This document shows, in pieces, positions 26,084-36,227 of a stretch of DNA of 64,000 nucleotides; the first letter of the stretch is position 1, and every line of letters begins with the position of its first letter. The DNA is from Pseudomonas sp. GM50. GTDB taxonomy: Bacteria > Pseudomonadota > Gammaproteobacteria > Pseudomonadales > Pseudomonadaceae. Below the pieces are notes generated by a model that made no database searches, had not been told where the DNA came from, and saw only the letters and a program-made list of their open reading frames with translations. The DNA lies in the NCBI RefSeq assembly GCF_000282375.1, contig NZ_AKJK01000049.1:1-64000 (forward strand). Reading direction: 5' to 3'. The position numbers and the translations under genes are program-made.

Positions 26084-26398
26084 ATGCAAAAGATTCGTCG
26101 TGACGACGAGATCATCGTGATCGCCGGCAAAGACAAAGGTAAGCGCGGTAAGGTGCTTAAGGTTCTCGCTGACGACCGTCTGGTCGTTGGTGGTCTGAAC
26201 CTGGTCAAGCGTCATACCAAGCCTAACCCGATGTCGGGCGTACAAGGCGGTATCGTCGAGAAAGAAGCGCCACTGCACGCTTCCAACGTTGCCATTTTCA
26301 ACGGCGAAACCAACAAGGCTGATCGCGTTGGTTTTAAAGTAGAAGACGGCAAGAAAATTCGTGTCTTCAAGTCGACCCAAAAAGCGGTTGATGCTTGA
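26084..26398 (+). CDS. rplX: 50S ribosomal protein L24
   Basis: Assembly-initiator protein at the tunnel exit. 104 residues with an N-terminal KOW motif visible in [20 protein letters not shown]. It starts 11 nt after rplN with AAGGAG upstream; rplE follows after 20 nt. Confidence 0.97.
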   Translation: MQKIRRDDEIIVIAGKDKGKRGKVLKVLADDRLVVGGLNLVKRHTKPNPMSGVQGGIVEKEAPLHASNVAIFNGETNKADRVGFKVEDGKKIRVFKSTQKAVDA

Positions 26399-26418
26399 AC
26401 ACTGCTAGGTAGAAGACC

Positions 26419-26958
26419 ATGGCACGACTAAAAGAGATTTACTGGAAGGAAATCGCACCGAAGCTTAAGGAAGAACTTAAGCTTTCGAACGTGATGGAAG
26501 TTCCACGCGTTACCAAAATCACCCTGAACATGGGTCTGGGCGAAGCAGTCGGTGACAAAAAAGTCATCGAGCACGCTGTTGCCGACCTGGAAAAGATCAC
26601 CGGTCAGAAAGTCGTTGTGACTTACGCTCGGAAATCCATCGCTGGCTTTAAAGTCCGTGAAGGTTGGCCGATCGGCGTCAAAGTGACTCTGCGCCGTGAG
26701 CGTATGTATGAATTCCTGGATCGTCTGCTGTCGATCTCCCTGCCTCGGGTTCGCGACTTCCGCGGCCTGAATGCCAAGTCCTTCGATGGTCGTGGTAACT
26801 ACAGCATGGGCGTTAAAGAGCAGATCATCTTCCCGGAAATCGACTACGACAAGATCGATGCTCTCCGCGGTCTGGACATTACCCTGACCACCACTGCCAA
26901 GAACGATGATGAAGGTCGCGCTCTGCTGCGTGCTTTCAAATTCCCGTTCCGCAACTGA
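26419..26958 (+). CDS. rplE: 50S ribosomal protein L5
   Basis: Binds 5S rRNA and contacts P-site tRNA and S13 in an intersubunit bridge. 179 residues, with [20 protein letters not shown] near the N-terminus and the conserved [17 protein letters not shown]. It starts at ATG 26419 and ends 13 nt before rpsN. Confidence 0.97.
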   Translation: MARLKEIYWKEIAPKLKEELKLSNVMEVPRVTKITLNMGLGEAVGDKKVIEHAVADLEKITGQKVVVTYARKSIAGFKVREGWPIGVKVTLRRERMYEFLDRLLSISLPRVRDFRGLNAKSFDGRGNYSMGVKEQIIFPEIDYDKIDALRGLDITLTTTAKNDDEGRALLRAFKFPFRN

Positions 26959-26971
26959 TTGGAGTAGGAAA

Positions 26972-27277
26972 ATGGCCAAGATGAGCATGAAAAACCGCGA
27001 GCTGAAGCGTCAGCTCACGGTTGCCAAGTACGCCAAAAAGCGTGCAGCACTGAAAGCTATCATCGTTGATCTGAACGCAAGTCCAGAAGCACGTTGGGAA
27101 GCTACAGTAGCTCTGCAGAAGCAGCCACGTGACGCAAGCGCCTCGCGCATGCGTAACCGCTGCCGCCTGACCGGTCGTCCACACGGCGTTTACCGCAAGT
27201 TCGGCCTCGGCCGTAACAAACTGCGTGAAGCTGCTATGCGTGGTGACGTACCTGGTCTGGTTAAAGCCAGCTGGTAA
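26972..27277 (+). CDS. rpsN: 30S ribosomal protein S14 (zinc-independent form)
   Basis: Late-assembling head protein. The 101-residue length and the lack of paired CxxC motifs mark it as the zinc-independent (C-minus) long form; the only cysteine is in [12 protein letters not shown] chose ATG 26972 ([14 protein letters not shown]) after GGAGTAGG; upstream in-frame starts lie within rplE. A 210-nt gap follows, holding a hairpin and an internal promoter before rpsH. Confidence 0.96.
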   Translation: MAKMSMKNRELKRQLTVAKYAKKRAALKAIIVDLNASPEARWEATVALQKQPRDASASRMRNRCRLTGRPHGVYRKFGLGRNKLREAAMRGDVPGLVKASW

Positions 27278-27338
27278 GCACTATCAAAGTCTCGGTGTTC
27301 GGGATCGCAAGATCCTGACCATCGGTGACCTTGAACTT

Positions 27339-27366
27339 GAATCAAGCCCCTATTGGGGCTTGATTC
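27339..27366 (+). terminator. Perfect 12-bp hairpin between rpsN and rpsH
   Basis: GAATCAAGCCCC (27339-27350), loop TATT, GGGGCTTGATTC (27355-27366). The T-tract after it is short (ATTT), so termination may be weak. Its last bases form the -35 box of the next promoter. Confidence 0.65.
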
Positions 27367-27388
27367 ATTTGTGGGGTGTGTCTAGAAT
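27360..27388 (+). promoter_or_regulatory. Internal promoter before rpsH
   Basis: TTGATT (27360-27365), 17-nt spacer, TAGAAT (27383-27388), followed by a GC-rich ACCCGGC. The -35 hexamer is inside the 3' arm of the preceding hairpin. It would drive rpsH to rpmJ. Confidence 0.7.
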
Positions 27389-27444
27389 ACCCGGCTCGCC
27401 TGAGCCCGTGCTTTTTTCGCGCGGATGTACTCGGCGACACGTAG

Positions 27445-27465
27445 TAGCCGCAAGGCTAATTTTTT
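27445..27465 (+). terminator. Small attenuator-like hairpin in the rpsH leader
   Basis: TAGCC / GGCTA stem with a GCAA tetraloop followed by ATTTTTT, ending 22 nt before the rpsH ATG. The stem is only 5 bp, so its strength is doubtful, but the layout resembles the rpsL leader hairpin. Confidence 0.4.
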
Positions 27466-27487
27466 GTGTATTAGGAGCGTCTAGCCC

Positions 27488-27880
27488 ATGAGTATGCAGG
27501 ACCCGTTAGCGGACATGCTAACTCGAATCCGTAATGCCCAGATGGCTGAAAAGTCCGTCGTAAGCATGCCATCTTCTACTTTGAAGGTAGCTGTTGCCAA
27601 AGTCCTGAAGGACGAAGGTTACATTGCGGGTTATCAGATCAGCAGCGAAATCAAACCACTGCTGTCCATCGAGCTGAAGTACTTCGAAGGCCGTCCGGTC
27701 ATCGAAGAAGTGAAGCGCGTTAGCCGTCCAGGCCTGCGTCAGTACAAGTCCGTCGATGATCTGCCAAAAGTTCGTGGCGGTCTCGGTGTGTCTATCGTCT
27801 CCACCAACAAAGGTGTGATGACGGATCGTGCTGCGCGCGCTGCCGGTGTCGGCGGCGAAGTTCTTTGCACTGTGTTCTAA
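27488..27880 (+). CDS. rpsH: 30S ribosomal protein S8
   Basis: Central-domain 16S rRNA binder and, in E. coli, the translational repressor of the spc operon. 130 residues beginning [18 protein letters not shown] and ending in the conserved [11 protein letters not shown]. Here it heads a segment with its own promoter and a leader of about 90 nt, unlike E. coli, where it is in mid-operon. rplF follows after 12 nt. Confidence 0.97.
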   Translation: MSMQDPLADMLTRIRNAQMAEKSVVSMPSSTLKVAVAKVLKDEGYIAGYQISSEIKPLLSIELKYFEGRPVIEEVKRVSRPGLRQYKSVDDLPKVRGGLGVSIVSTNKGVMTDRAARAAGVGGEVLCTVF

Positions 27881-27892
27881 GGGGGGATAAGC

Positions 27893-28426
27893 ATGTCACG
27901 CGTCGCTAAGAACCCCGTTAAGCTGCCAGCCGGTGTCGAAGTCAAATTCGCAGGCCAACAGCTTTCGGTGAAGGGTGCCAAGGGTACTCTTGAACTGAAC
28001 ATCCATTCGTCCGTTGAGATCGTTGAAGAAGCTGGTGAGCTGCGTTTCGCTGCTCGCAATGGCGATCAACAAACTCGCGCAATGGCTGGTACCACTCGTG
28101 CGTTGGTTAACAACATGGTCCAAGGCGTAAGCCAAGGCTTCGAGCGCAAGCTCCAGCTGGTCGGTGTTGGTTACAAAGCGCAAGCAAAAGGCACAGTGCT
28201 GAACCTGGCTCTTGGCTTCTCGCACCCAGTGGATTATGAACTGCCGGAAGGCATCACCGCTGAGACTCCTAGCCAGACCGATATCCTGATCCGGGGTATC
28301 GATAAGCAGCTGGTAGGTCAAGTGGCCGCCGAGATCCGCGACTTCCGTCCACCAGAGCCGTACAAAGGCAAAGGTGTGCGCTACGCGGACGAAGTCGTCC
28401 GTCGTAAAGAAGCCAAGAAGAAGTAG
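27893..28426 (+). CDS. rplF: 50S ribosomal protein L6
   Basis: Two tandem RNA-binding domains near the GTPase centre, next to the sarcin-ricin loop. 177 residues beginning [17 protein letters not shown], with the C-terminal signature [16 protein letters not shown]. It starts after GGGGGG and ends 10 nt before rplR. Confidence 0.97.
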   Translation: MSRVAKNPVKLPAGVEVKFAGQQLSVKGAKGTLELNIHSSVEIVEEAGELRFAARNGDQQTRAMAGTTRALVNNMVQGVSQGFERKLQLVGVGYKAQAKGTVLNLALGFSHPVDYELPEGITAETPSQTDILIRGIDKQLVGQVAAEIRDFRPPEPYKGKGVRYADEVVRRKEAKKK

Positions 28427-28436
28427 GGCATAGCAA

Positions 28437-28787
28437 ATGACCGACAAAAAAGTTACTCGACTGCGTCGCGCTCGCAAAGCACGCCTGAAAATGCACGAAC
28501 TCGAAGTCGTGCGTCTCTGCGTGTTCCGCTCGTCGCAGCACATCTACGCCCAGGTCATTTCGGCCGACGGCAACAAAGTCCTGGCAAGTGCCTCGACTTT
28601 GGATAAAGAACTGCGTGATGGGGCCACTGGCAACATCGACGCGGCCACTAAGGTTGGCCAGCTGGTCGCTACGCGTGCTAAAGCCGCTGGCGTCTCGCAG
28701 GTGGCTTTCGACCGCTCTGGCTTCAAGTACCACGGCCGCGTCAAGGCGCTGGCTGATGCTGCTCGTGAAGCTGGGCTGGAGTTCTAA
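28437..28787 (+). CDS. rplR: 50S ribosomal protein L18
   Basis: Binds 5S rRNA with L5 and helps dock it in the central protuberance. 116 residues with a basic, flexible N-terminus ([17 protein letters not shown]) and the conserved C-terminal [20 protein letters not shown]. It ends 3 nt before rpsE. Confidence 0.97.
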   Translation: MTDKKVTRLRRARKARLKMHELEVVRLCVFRSSQHIYAQVISADGNKVLASASTLDKELRDGATGNIDAATKVGQLVATRAKAAGVSQVAFDRSGFKYHGRVKALADAAREAGLEF

Positions 28788-28790
28788 GTT

Positions 28791-29291
28791 ATGTCAAATA
28801 ACGACCAAAAGCGCGACGAAGGCTACATCGAGAAGCTGGTTCAAGTTAACCGCGTAGCCAAAACCGTTAAAGGCGGCCGTATCTTCACTTTCACCGCGTT
28901 GACCGTGGTTGGTGATGGTAAAGGGCGTGTTGGCTTCGGCCGTGGCAAGTCGCGTGAAGTGCCTGCTGCGATCCAGAAGGCAATGGAAGCTGCTCGCCGC
29001 AACATGATCCAAGTTGATCTGAACGGCACCACTCTGCAGTACGCAATGAAGTCCGCCCATGGCGCTTCGAAGGTGTACATGCAGCCTGCTTCTGAAGGTA
29101 CCGGTATCATCGCTGGTGGCGCTATGCGTGCTGTCCTCGAAGTTGCTGGCGTTCAGAACGTTCTGGCCAAGTGCTACGGCTCGACTAACCCGGTAAACGT
29201 GGTTCACGCCACTTTCAAAGGTTTGAAAGCTATGCAGTCTCCTGAATCCATTGCCGCCAAGCGTGGCAAAAGCGTCAAGGAGATCTTCTGA
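28791..29291 (+). CDS. rpsE: 30S ribosomal protein S5
   Basis: Lines the mRNA entry site and affects decoding fidelity; spectinomycin-resistance changes fall in its N-terminal loop. 166 residues, with [20 protein letters not shown] covering that loop in normal form and [16 protein letters not shown] in the C-terminal domain. It starts 3 nt after rplR and ends 2 nt before rpmD. Confidence 0.97.
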   Translation: MSNNDQKRDEGYIEKLVQVNRVAKTVKGGRIFTFTALTVVGDGKGRVGFGRGKSREVPAAIQKAMEAARRNMIQVDLNGTTLQYAMKSAHGASKVYMQPASEGTGIIAGGAMRAVLEVAGVQNVLAKCYGSTNPVNVVHATFKGLKAMQSPESIAAKRGKSVKEIF

Positions 29292-29293
29292 TC

Positions 29294-29470
29294 ATGGCTA
29301 CCGTTAAAGTTACGCTGATCAAAAGCATGACCGGCCGCATCCCTAACCACAAACTGTGCGTTAAGGGTCTGGGTCTGCGTCGCATCGGTCACACTGTAGA
29401 AGTACTTGATACTCCCGAGAATCGCGGGATGATCAACAAGGCTTACTACATGCTGCGTGTCGAGGGTTAA
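29294..29470 (+). CDS. rpmD: 50S ribosomal protein L30
   Basis: Small large-subunit protein, 58 residues. The translation begins [20 protein letters not shown], with the conserved [12 protein letters not shown] segment, and ends YYMLRVEG. It fits exactly between rpsE (2 nt) and rplO (3 nt), where L30 is found in other bacteria, so the call is secure despite the short length. Confidence 0.96.
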   Translation: MATVKVTLIKSMTGRIPNHKLCVKGLGLRRIGHTVEVLDTPENRGMINKAYYMLRVEG

Positions 29471-29473
29471 TCG

Positions 29474-29911
29474 ATGAAACTCAATGATCTGAGTCCAGCG
29501 CCGGGTTCCCGTCGCGAAAAGCATCGTCCGGGCCGTGGTATCGGTAGTGGTTTGGGCAAGACCGGTGGCCGTGGCCACAAAGGTCAGTCCTCCCGCTCCG
29601 GTGGCACCATTGCTCCAGGCTTTGAAGGCGGTCAACAGCCGCTGCATCGTCGCCTGCCGAAGTTCGGTTTCGTTTCCCTGAAAGCCATGGATCGCGCAGA
29701 AGTGCGTTTGTCCGAGCTGGCTAAAGTGGAAGGCGACATCGTCACCGTGCAGTCCCTGAAAGATGCCAACGTGATCAACGTCAACGTTCAGCGTGTGAAA
29801 ATCATGCTGTCCGGCGAAGTTACTCGCGCTGTTACCATCGGAAAGGGAATCGGCGCCACCAAAGGTGCGCGTGCGGCTATCGAAGCAGCTGGCGGCAAGT
29901 TCGAGGAATAA
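29474..29911 (+). CDS. rplO: 50S ribosomal protein L15
   Basis: Large-subunit protein with a long Gly/Arg-rich N-terminal extension that threads through 23S rRNA. 145 residues: [20 protein letters not shown], then [15 protein letters not shown], and the globular C-terminal half. Its TAA is directly followed by the secY ATG with no intervening base, so SecY synthesis is probably coupled to it. Confidence 0.97.
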   Translation: MKLNDLSPAPGSRREKHRPGRGIGSGLGKTGGRGHKGQSSRSGGTIAPGFEGGQQPLHRRLPKFGFVSLKAMDRAEVRLSELAKVEGDIVTVQSLKDANVINVNVQRVKIMLSGEVTRAVTIGKGIGATKGARAAIEAAGGKFEE

Positions 29912-31240
29912 ATGGCTAAGCAAGGTGCTCTCTCTGCGCTCGGCAAAGGCGGTATGTCTGAACTCTGGGCTCGTCTGCGTTTTCTATTCTTGGCGATTAT
30001 CGTCTACCGAATAGGCGCACACATCCCGGTTCCAGGTATCAACCCGGACCGACTCGCGGACCTGTTTCGACAGAATGAGGGGACCATTCTTAGCTTGTTC
30101 AACATGTTTTCCGGCGGCGCGCTGGAGCGGATGAGCATCTTTGCACTGGGGATCATGCCGTACATTTCGGCATCGATCATCATGCAGCTGATGACCGCCG
30201 TCAGCCCGCAGCTGGAACAGTTGAAGAAGGAAGGTGAAGCTGGGCGTCGCAAGATTGCTCAGTACACCCGCTACGGCACTGTCGTCCTCGCTCTCGTTCA
30301 GGCAATTGGCATGTCCATTGGTCTGGCGGGGCAGGGCGTTGCGTTCACTGGTGACTTTGGCTTTCATTTCGTCGCGGTATCCACTTTTGTGGCTGGTGCG
30401 ATGTTCATGATGTGGCTGGGTGAGCAGATTACTGAGCGTGGTGTTGGCAACGGTATCTCGATGTTGATTTTCGCAGGTATCGTCGCCGGTCTTCCGAGAG
30501 CGATCGGGCAGTCTTTCGAGTCTGCGCGTCAGGGTGATATCAACATTTTTGCCTTGGTTGCCATCGGTTTGCTGGCAGTAGCGATTATCGGTTTCGTGGT
30601 GTTCATTGAGCGTGGTCAGCGTCGTATTGCTGTTCATTACGCCAAGCGTCAGCAGGGCCGCAAGGTCTTTGCTGCGCAGACTAGCCACTTGCCGTTGAAG
30701 GTGAACATGGCCGGTGTTATTCCAGCCATTTTCGCGAGCAGCATTTTGCTGTTCCCGGCTTCGTTGGGTACCTGGTTTGGTCAGTCTGAAGGTATGGGCT
30801 GGCTGCAGGACATCTCGCAGTCGATCGCTCCTGGTCAGCCGTTGAATATTCTGCTGTTTAGTGCAGGGATTATTTTCTTCTGCTTCTTCTATACGGCGTT
30901 GATGTTCAATCCGAAAGACGTGGCGGAAAACCTGAAGAAGTCCGGTGCCTTTATTCCGGGCATCCGTCCAGGTGAGCAGTCTGCGCGCTACATTGATGGC
31001 GTTCTGACTCGTTTGACCCTGTTCGGTGCTCTATATATGACGGCCGTGTGCCTGTTGCCCCAGTTCCTGGTGGTTGCAGCAAACGTTCCGTTCTACCTTG
31101 GCGGGACCTCGTTGCTGATCGTGGTCGTGGTTGTGATGGACTTCATGTCTCAAGTACAATCGCACCTCGTTTCGCACCAGTACGAATCCCTGATGAAGAA
31201 AGCCAACCTGAAGGGTTACGGCAGCGGCATGTTGCGCTGA
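29912..31240 (+). CDS. secY: Preprotein translocase subunit SecY
   Basis: Central channel of the Sec translocon in the inner membrane; works with SecE (encoded at 4125) and SecG, and with SecA or ribosomes. 442 residues with about ten hydrophobic segments from residue 22 onward. The conserved early segment [11 protein letters not shown] and the [18 protein letters not shown] cytoplasmic loop are visible. It follows rplO without a gap and precedes rpmJ by 27 nt. Confidence 0.97.
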   Translation: MAKQGALSALGKGGMSELWARLRFLFLAIIVYRIGAHIPVPGINPDRLADLFRQNEGTILSLFNMFSGGALERMSIFALGIMPYISASIIMQLMTAVSPQLEQLKKEGEAGRRKIAQYTRYGTVVLALVQAIGMSIGLAGQGVAFTGDFGFHFVAVSTFVAGAMFMMWLGEQITERGVGNGISMLIFAGIVAGLPRAIGQSFESARQGDINIFALVAIGLLAVAIIGFVVFIERGQRRIAVHYAKRQQGRKVFAAQTSHLPLKVNMAGVIPAIFASSILLFPASLGTWFGQSEGMGWLQDISQSIAPGQPLNILLFSAGIIFFCFFYTALMFNPKDVAENLKKSGAFIPGIRPGEQSARYIDGVLTRLTLFGALYMTAVCLLPQFLVVAANVPFYLGGTSLLIVVVVVMDFMSQVQSHLVSHQYESLMKKANLKGYGSGMLR

Positions 31241-31267
31241 GTACCCATAAGGTTCGAGGAGTTGGTG

Positions 31268-31384
31268 ATGAAAGTTCGTGCATCGGTGAAAAAGCTGTGC
31301 CGTAACTGCAAGATTATTCGCCGCGAAGGTGTTGTTCGAGTAATTTGCAGCGCGGAACCGCGTCACAAACAGCGCCAAGGCTGA
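31268..31384 (+). CDS. rpmJ: 50S ribosomal protein L36 (zinc-binding form)
   Basis: The smallest large-subunit protein, 38 residues, too short for most gene callers. The translation starts [19 protein letters not shown] and ends HKQRQG. Cys11, Cys14, Cys27 and His33 make the zinc-binding (C-plus) form. It sits 27 nt after secY with GAGGAG upstream, the usual place, and ends the segment before the terminator at 31403. Confidence 0.96.
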
Positions 31385-31402
31385 GTGTGATTGTGCTTCA
31401 AG

Positions 31403-31436
31403 CCCGGCAGCTAGTGCGCTGCCGGGTTGATTATTT
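31403..31436 (+). terminator. Terminator after rpmJ
   Basis: 9-bp stem CCCGGCAGC / GCTGCCGGG (31403-31411 and 31418-31426) with a 6-nt loop, then a T-rich TTGATTATTT. The tail doubles as the -35 of the alpha operon promoter. Confidence 0.8.
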
Positions 31437-31455
31437 GTTATTACAGCGATATTAT
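31427..31455 (+). promoter_or_regulatory. Promoter of the alpha operon
   Basis: TTGATT (31427-31432), 17-nt spacer, TATTAT (31450-31455). The -35 begins at the base after the terminator stem. rpsM starts 60 nt downstream of the -10. Confidence 0.7.
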
Positions 31456-31514
31456 CTCGCGCCCTATTTCTTGGCTTCCGGGGCGTAGGTAGCTGTCAAT
31501 TGGAGTCCCACTGA

Positions 31515-31871
31515 ATGGCCCGTATTGCAGGCGTTAACATTCCAGATAACAAGCATACTGTTATCTCGCTGACCTACATCTATGGTGTTGGTCGCACTAC
31601 TGCACAGAAAATTTGTGCAGTGACTGGGGTAAACCCAGCCGCAAAGATCAAAGATCTGAGCGACGAGCAGATTGAACAGCTGCGTGGCGAAGTGGCGAAG
31701 TTCACCACTGAAGGTGACCTGCGTCGCGAAATCAACATGAAAATCAAGCGTTTGATGGACCTCGGTTGCTATCGCGGTCTGCGTCATCGTCGTGGTCTTC
31801 CAGTGCGCGGTCAGCGTACCAAGACTAACGCGCGTACCCGTAAAGGTCCGCGTAAGCCGATCCGCAAGTAA
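31515..31871 (+). CDS. rpsM: 30S ribosomal protein S13
   Basis: Head protein that contacts P-site tRNA and forms intersubunit bridges with L5. 118 residues beginning [21 protein letters not shown]; the basic C-terminal tail ([20 protein letters not shown]) that touches tRNA is intact. First gene of the alpha operon, 30 nt before rpsK. Confidence 0.97.
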   Translation: MARIAGVNIPDNKHTVISLTYIYGVGRTTAQKICAVTGVNPAAKIKDLSDEQIEQLRGEVAKFTTEGDLRREINMKIKRLMDLGCYRGLRHRRGLPVRGQRTKTNARTRKGPRKPIRK

Positions 31872-31901
31872 TCGCCCCAGCGAATCGACAGGAAATTAAT
31901 C

Positions 31902-32291
31902 ATGGCTAAACCTGCTGCTCGTCCTCGTAAAAAAGTTAAAAAGACAGTGGTTGATGGCATCGCCCACATCCATGCTTCTTTTAACAACACAATCGTGACC
32001 ATCACCGACCGTCAAGGCAACGCTCTTTCCTGGGCTACCTCCGGTGGTTCGGGTTTCCGCGGTTCCCGCAAGTCCACCCCGTTTGCTGCTCAAGTAGCTG
32101 CTGAACGTGCTGGTCAAGCTGCGCTGGAATACGGCCTGAAAAACCTCGACGTTAACGTCAAAGGTCCAGGCCCAGGTCGTGAATCCGCAGTCCGCGCTTT
32201 GAACGGCTGTGGCTACAAGATCGCCAGCATCACCGACGTGACGCCAATCCCGCACAACGGGTGCCGTCCGCCGAAGAAGCGCCGCGTGTAA
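31902..32291 (+). CDS. rpsK: 30S ribosomal protein S11
   Basis: Platform protein near the 3' end of 16S rRNA and the Shine-Dalgarno helix. 129 residues with a lysine-rich N-terminus, [20 protein letters not shown] and the C-terminal [18 protein letters not shown]. It lies between rpsM (30 nt) and rpsD (18 nt). Confidence 0.97.
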   Translation: MAKPAARPRKKVKKTVVDGIAHIHASFNNTIVTITDRQGNALSWATSGGSGFRGSRKSTPFAAQVAAERAGQAALEYGLKNLDVNVKGPGPGRESAVRALNGCGYKIASITDVTPIPHNGCRPPKKRRV

Positions 32292-32309
32292 TCCAGGAGA
32301 TTGTAAAGA

Positions 32310-32930
32310 ATGGCTCGTTACATTGGTCCAAAATGCAAACTCGCTCGTCGTGAAGGCACCGATCTCTTTCTGAAGAGCGGCGTGCGCGCGATCGAATCGA
32401 AGTGCAACATCGAAGCAGCACCTGGTATCCACGGCCAACGCCGCGGTCGCCAGTCCGATTACGGCACCCAACTGCGTGAAAAGCAGAAGGTCCGTCGTAT
32501 CTACGGCGTTCTCGAGCGTCAATTCAGCGGCTACTACAAAGAAGCTGCTGGCAAGAAAGGCGCAACTGGCGAAAACCTGTTGCAACTGCTCGAATGCCGT
32601 CTGGACAACGTTGTATACCGTATGGGTTTTGGCTCTACTCGTGCCGAATCCCGTCAGCTGGTATCGCACAAGTCGATCAGCGTTAACGGTCAGACCGTAA
32701 ACGTTCCGTCTTACCAGGTTCGTGCTGGTGACGTGGTCGCAGTTCGCGAGAAAGCAAAGAACCAACTTCGCATTGTCCAAGCTCTCGATCTGTGTGCCCA
32801 ACGTGGCCGCGTAGAATGGGTAGAAGTAGACACTGAGAAGAAGTCGGGCGTTTTCAAGAACGTTCCAGCTCGCAGTGATCTGTCCGCCGACATCAACGAA
32901 AGCCTGATTGTCGAGCTCTACTCCAAGTAA
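32310..32930 (+). CDS. rpsD: 30S ribosomal protein S4
   Basis: Primary 16S rRNA binder that nucleates the 5' domain, takes part in mRNA unwinding, and represses the alpha operon in E. coli. 206 residues beginning [20 protein letters not shown], with an S4 RNA-binding domain ([19 protein letters not shown]) in the C-terminal half. rpoA follows after 22 nt. Confidence 0.97.
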   Translation: MARYIGPKCKLARREGTDLFLKSGVRAIESKCNIEAAPGIHGQRRGRQSDYGTQLREKQKVRRIYGVLERQFSGYYKEAAGKKGATGENLLQLLECRLDNVVYRMGFGSTRAESRQLVSHKSISVNGQTVNVPSYQVRAGDVVAVREKAKNQLRIVQALDLCAQRGRVEWVEVDTEKKSGVFKNVPARSDLSADINESLIVELYSK

Positions 32931-32952
32931 GGGCTAGAAAATAGGTGCATCC

Positions 32953-33954
32953 ATGCAGATTTCGGTAAATGAGTTCCTGACACCCCGCCATATTGATGTG
33001 CAGGTTGTCAGTCCAACCCGCGCCAAGATCACTCTCGAGCCTCTCGAGCGTGGTTTCGGCCACACCCTGGGCAACGCGCTGCGCCGCATCCTGTTGTCCT
33101 CAATGCCCGGCTGTGCAGTAGTCGAGGCCGAGATTGACGGTGTGCTCCACGAGTACAGCGCCATCGAAGGTGTACAGGAAGACGTAATTGAAATCCTGTT
33201 GAACCTTAAAGGTCTGGCTATCAAGCTGCACGGTCGAGACGAAGTTACGCTGACCTTGTCGAAGAAGGGTTCGGGGGTGGTTACCGCTGCCGATATTCAG
33301 CTGGATCATGATGTCGAGATCGTTAACCCCGATCACGTAATCGCTAACCTGGCGTCTAACGGCGCCCTGAACATGAAGCTCACCGTAGCTCGTGGTCGTG
33401 GTTATGAACCGGCAGACTCGCGTCAGAGCGATGAAGACGAAAGCCGCAGCATCGGTCGCTTGCAGCTTGACTCTTCGTTCAGCCCGGTTCGCCGTATCGC
33501 ATACGTGGTGGAAAACGCCCGTGTCGAACAGCGTACTAACCTGGACAAGCTGGTTATTGATCTGGAAACCAACGGTACCCTGGATCCTGAAGAGGCTATC
33601 CGCCGTGCTGCAACCATTCTGCAACAGCAGTTGGCTGCGTTCGTCGACCTCAAAGGTGACAGTGAGCCAGTGGTTGTTGAGCAGGAAGACGAGATCGATC
33701 CGATCCTGCTTCGCCCGGTTGACGATCTGGAACTGACTGTACGTTCGGCTAACTGCCTTAAGGCGGAAAACATCTACTACATCGGTGACCTGATTCAGCG
33801 TACCGAAGTAGAGCTGTTGAAGACTCCGAACCTTGGCAAGAAATCCTTGACTGAAATCAAGGACGTTCTGGCCTCCCGCGGTCTGTCCCTCGGCATGCGC
33901 CTCGACAACTGGCCGCCTGCAAGTCTTAAGAAGGACGACAAGGCGACTGCCTGA
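32953..33954 (+). CDS. rpoA: DNA-directed RNA polymerase subunit alpha
   Basis: Polymerase assembly platform and target for promoter UP elements and activators. 333 residues: N-terminal dimerisation domain (about 1-230, with [22 protein letters not shown]), flexible linker, and C-terminal DNA-binding domain (about 250-325, with [17 protein letters not shown] and [20 protein letters not shown]). It lies between rpsD (22 nt) and rplQ (42 nt), the standard alpha-operon order. Confidence 0.98.
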   Translation: MQISVNEFLTPRHIDVQVVSPTRAKITLEPLERGFGHTLGNALRRILLSSMPGCAVVEAEIDGVLHEYSAIEGVQEDVIEILLNLKGLAIKLHGRDEVTLTLSKKGSGVVTAADIQLDHDVEIVNPDHVIANLASNGALNMKLTVARGRGYEPADSRQSDEDESRSIGRLQLDSSFSPVRRIAYVVENARVEQRTNLDKLVIDLETNGTLDPEEAIRRAATILQQQLAAFVDLKGDSEPVVVEQEDEIDPILLRPVDDLELTVRSANCLKAENIYYIGDLIQRTEVELLKTPNLGKKSLTEIKDVLASRGLSLGMRLDNWPPASLKKDDKATA

Positions 33955-33996
33955 TCGTCGTAATCACCGAACGTTGTGTTTGGTAAGGAATGAACC

Positions 33997-34383
33997 ATGC
34001 GTCATCGTAAAAGTGGTCGTCACCTGAGCCGCACCAGCTCGCACCGCAAGGCCATGTTTCAAAACATGGCGGTGTCGCTGTTCGAGCACGAGCTGATCAA
34101 AACTACACTGCCAAAAGCCAAAGAACTGCGCCGCGTTGCTGAGCCGCTGATCACTTTGGCCAAGACAGACAGCCTGGCTAACCGCCGTCTGGCTTTCGAC
34201 CGTACTCGTTCGAAAGCTATCGTTGGTAAGCTCTTCAACGACCTGGGCAAGCGTTACGCTACCCGTGAGGGTGGCTACCTGCGCATCCTCAAGTGCGGTT
34301 TCCGCACTGGCGACAACGCGCCTATGGCGTACGTCGAGTTGGTTGATCGTCCTGTCGGCGGTGAAGCTGTATCCGCTGAGTAA
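33997..34383 (+). CDS. rplQ: 50S ribosomal protein L17
   Basis: Tunnel-exit protein. 128 residues beginning [21 protein letters not shown], the family signature, with a C-terminal [26 protein letters not shown]. Last gene of the ribosomal block, followed 20 nt later by a strong hairpin terminator. Confidence 0.97.
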   Translation: MRHRKSGRHLSRTSSHRKAMFQNMAVSLFEHELIKTTLPKAKELRRVAEPLITLAKTDSLANRRLAFDRTRSKAIVGKLFNDLGKRYATREGGYLRILKCGFRTGDNAPMAYVELVDRPVGGEAVSAE

Positions 34384-34403
34384 GACGTCAGTCTGAAACA
34401 AGG

Positions 34404-34428
34404 AACCGGGCCTAGTGCCCGGTTTTTT
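34404..34428 (+). terminator. Terminator after rplQ
   Basis: AACCGGGC / GCCCGGTT stem with a CTAGT loop and a T6 tract. It ends the alpha operon. Confidence 0.92.
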
Positions 34429-34503
34429 GTGCGTGTGAGAAAACGCGCTGTTCGTACAAGCTTCCTTGCGGTTCATGCCTTCAGTATATGAGCGGGATTG
34501 TTG

Positions 34504-34540
34504 GTAGTATTTTTCTATTGATGTCTGCAAATTAATGAAT
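34504..34540 (+). promoter_or_regulatory. Weak candidate OxyR site upstream of katA
   Basis: GTAG-N7-CTAT (34504-34518) matches half of the OxyR consensus (ATAG-N7-CTAT); the second half (TGCA-N7-GAAT, 34526-34540) does not. The idea fits control of a catalase gene, but the match is only partial. Confidence 0.3.
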
Positions 34541-34623
34541 TTGTAGGTGCCATGATTGATGGTCAATACTCCCTTCCACGCCGATTAGCCGGCAGTTCCA
34601 AAACTGACAAAGGATGAGATCGC

Positions 34624-36072
34624 ATGAGCCAGAATAAAACGCTTACGACCGCCAGTGGCGCTCCTGTCGCCGACAACCAGAATTCCCGCTCCGCCGGCCC
34701 TCGTGGCCCTTTGCTGCTCGACGATTTCCACCTGATCGAGAAGCTTGCGCACTTCAATCGTGAAAACATTCCTGAGCGTCGTGTGCACGCCAAAGGTTCG
34801 GGTGCCTACGGTACGTTCACCGTGACTCGCGACATCACTGAGTACACCAGCGCCAAGCTGTTTGAGTCCGTCGGCAAACAAACTCCGACCTTCCTGCGAT
34901 TCTCCACTGTAGGTGGCGAACGTGGTTCGGCTGACACCGAGCGTGATCCGCGCGGTTTCGCCCTGAAGTTCTACACAGAAGAAGGCAACTGGGACATTGT
35001 TGGTAACAACACGCCGGTGTTCTTCATTCGCGACCCGCTGAAATTCCCCGACTTTATCCACACCCAAAAGCGCCTGCCGCAAAGCAACCTGAAAAGCGCG
35101 CAGGCGATGTGGGATTTCTGGTCGCATTCGCCTGAGGCGTTGCACCAGGTCACTATCCTGTTCTCGGACCGTGGCATCCCTGACGGCTATCGCCACATGC
35201 ATGGCTTCGGCAGCCACACCTACAGCCTGATCAACGCCAATGGCGAGCGTCACTGGGTGAAGTGGCACTACAAAACCAGGCAAGGGATCAAGAACCTCGC
35301 TCCGGCAGAAGCGGCGCGCTTGGCGGGTACCGATCCGGATTACGCACAACGCGACCTGTTCGGCGCCATTGAACGCGGTGACTTCCCGAAATGGAGTGTC
35401 AATATCCAGATCATGACCGAGGCCCAAGCCGAGGCTCATTACGAAAACCCGTTTGACGTGACCAAAACCTGGTCGCAGAAAGAGTTTCCGCTGATCGAAG
35501 TGGGTGAGTTGGAGCTCAACCGTAATCCGTTGAACTACTTCGCTGAAGTCGAGCAGGCGGCGTTCGGTCCGAGCAATATGGTCCCGGGCGTCGGTCTGTC
35601 GCCTGACCGCATGCTGCAAGGTCGCGTGTTCGCTTACGCTGATGCTCACCGCTACCGTGTGGGGACCAATCACCAGCAGCTGCCGGTGAATGCGCCTCGC
35701 AGTCCGGTCAACACTTACCAGCGCGACGGCTCCATGGCGTTTGGCGCCAATGGCGGCGCAGCGCCGAACTACGAGCCGAACAGTTACGTAGAATCACCGA
35801 AACAGGCACCGCGCTACGCGGAACCCGCTTTGGCCTTGAGTGGCGCGGCTGATCGTTACGATCATCGCGAAGACACCGACTACTACAGCCACGCTGGTGC
35901 GCTGTTCCGCCTGATGAGCGATGAGCAGAAAACGCTGCTGATCAACAACATTGCCGGCGCAATGGCTGGTGTTTCCAGCGATGTGGTTGATCGCCAATTG
36001 CAACATTTCTTCAAGGCCGACCCGGCGTATGGAGAAGCAATCGCAAAGGCACTCAACGTACAGCTTAACTAA
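34624..36072 (+). CDS. katA: Monofunctional haem catalase (KatA-type)
   Basis: Cytosolic enzyme that converts hydrogen peroxide to water and oxygen. The 482 residues are the length of P. aeruginosa KatA, a small-subunit catalase. The distal pocket has His55 (ERRVHAKG) and Asn128 (GNNTPVFF); the proximal haem ligand is Tyr338 in [11 protein letters not shown]. No signal peptide is present. It stands alone between the rplQ terminator and its own terminator at 36090, with a ferritin gene next, so peroxide removal and iron storage are adjacent. The order rplQ-katA-ferritin-uvrA is as in P. aeruginosa. Confidence 0.96.
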   Translation: MSQNKTLTTASGAPVADNQNSRSAGPRGPLLLDDFHLIEKLAHFNRENIPERRVHAKGSGAYGTFTVTRDITEYTSAKLFESVGKQTPTFLRFSTVGGERGSADTERDPRGFALKFYTEEGNWDIVGNNTPVFFIRDPLKFPDFIHTQKRLPQSNLKSAQAMWDFWSHSPEALHQVTILFSDRGIPDGYRHMHGFGSHTYSLINANGERHWVKWHYKTRQGIKNLAPAEAARLAGTDPDYAQRDLFGAIERGDFPKWSVNIQIMTEAQAEAHYENPFDVTKTWSQKEFPLIEVGELELNRNPLNYFAEVEQAAFGPSNMVPGVGLSPDRMLQGRVFAYADAHRYRVGTNHQQLPVNAPRSPVNTYQRDGSMAFGANGGAAPNYEPNSYVESPKQAPRYAEPALALSGAADRYDHREDTDYYSHAGALFRLMSDEQKTLLINNIAGAMAGVSSDVVDRQLQHFFKADPAYGEAIAKALNVQLN

Positions 36073-36089
36073 GTCTAAACGATAAGCAG

Positions 36090-36114
36090 AACCGCCCTCA
36101 TTTGGGCGGTTTTT
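36090..36114 (+). terminator. Terminator after katA
   Basis: AACCGCCC / GGGCGGTT stem with a TCATTT loop and a T-tract. Confidence 0.9.
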
Positions 36115-36227
36115 GCGTTATTTAAACTGCTTTTCTCAGAATATCTTCGCTTTTATAGCGTCGGGCGAGTGACCTTACGGTCAGGTTGGTTCAAACTACA
36201 GACTTTCAAGCAGGGAGATGTAGGGCG

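Noticed and set aside
27225..27491. 88-residue frame spanning the rpsN-rpsH gap
   Set aside because: It covers the hairpin and promoter region, overlaps both ribosomal genes and has no family match.
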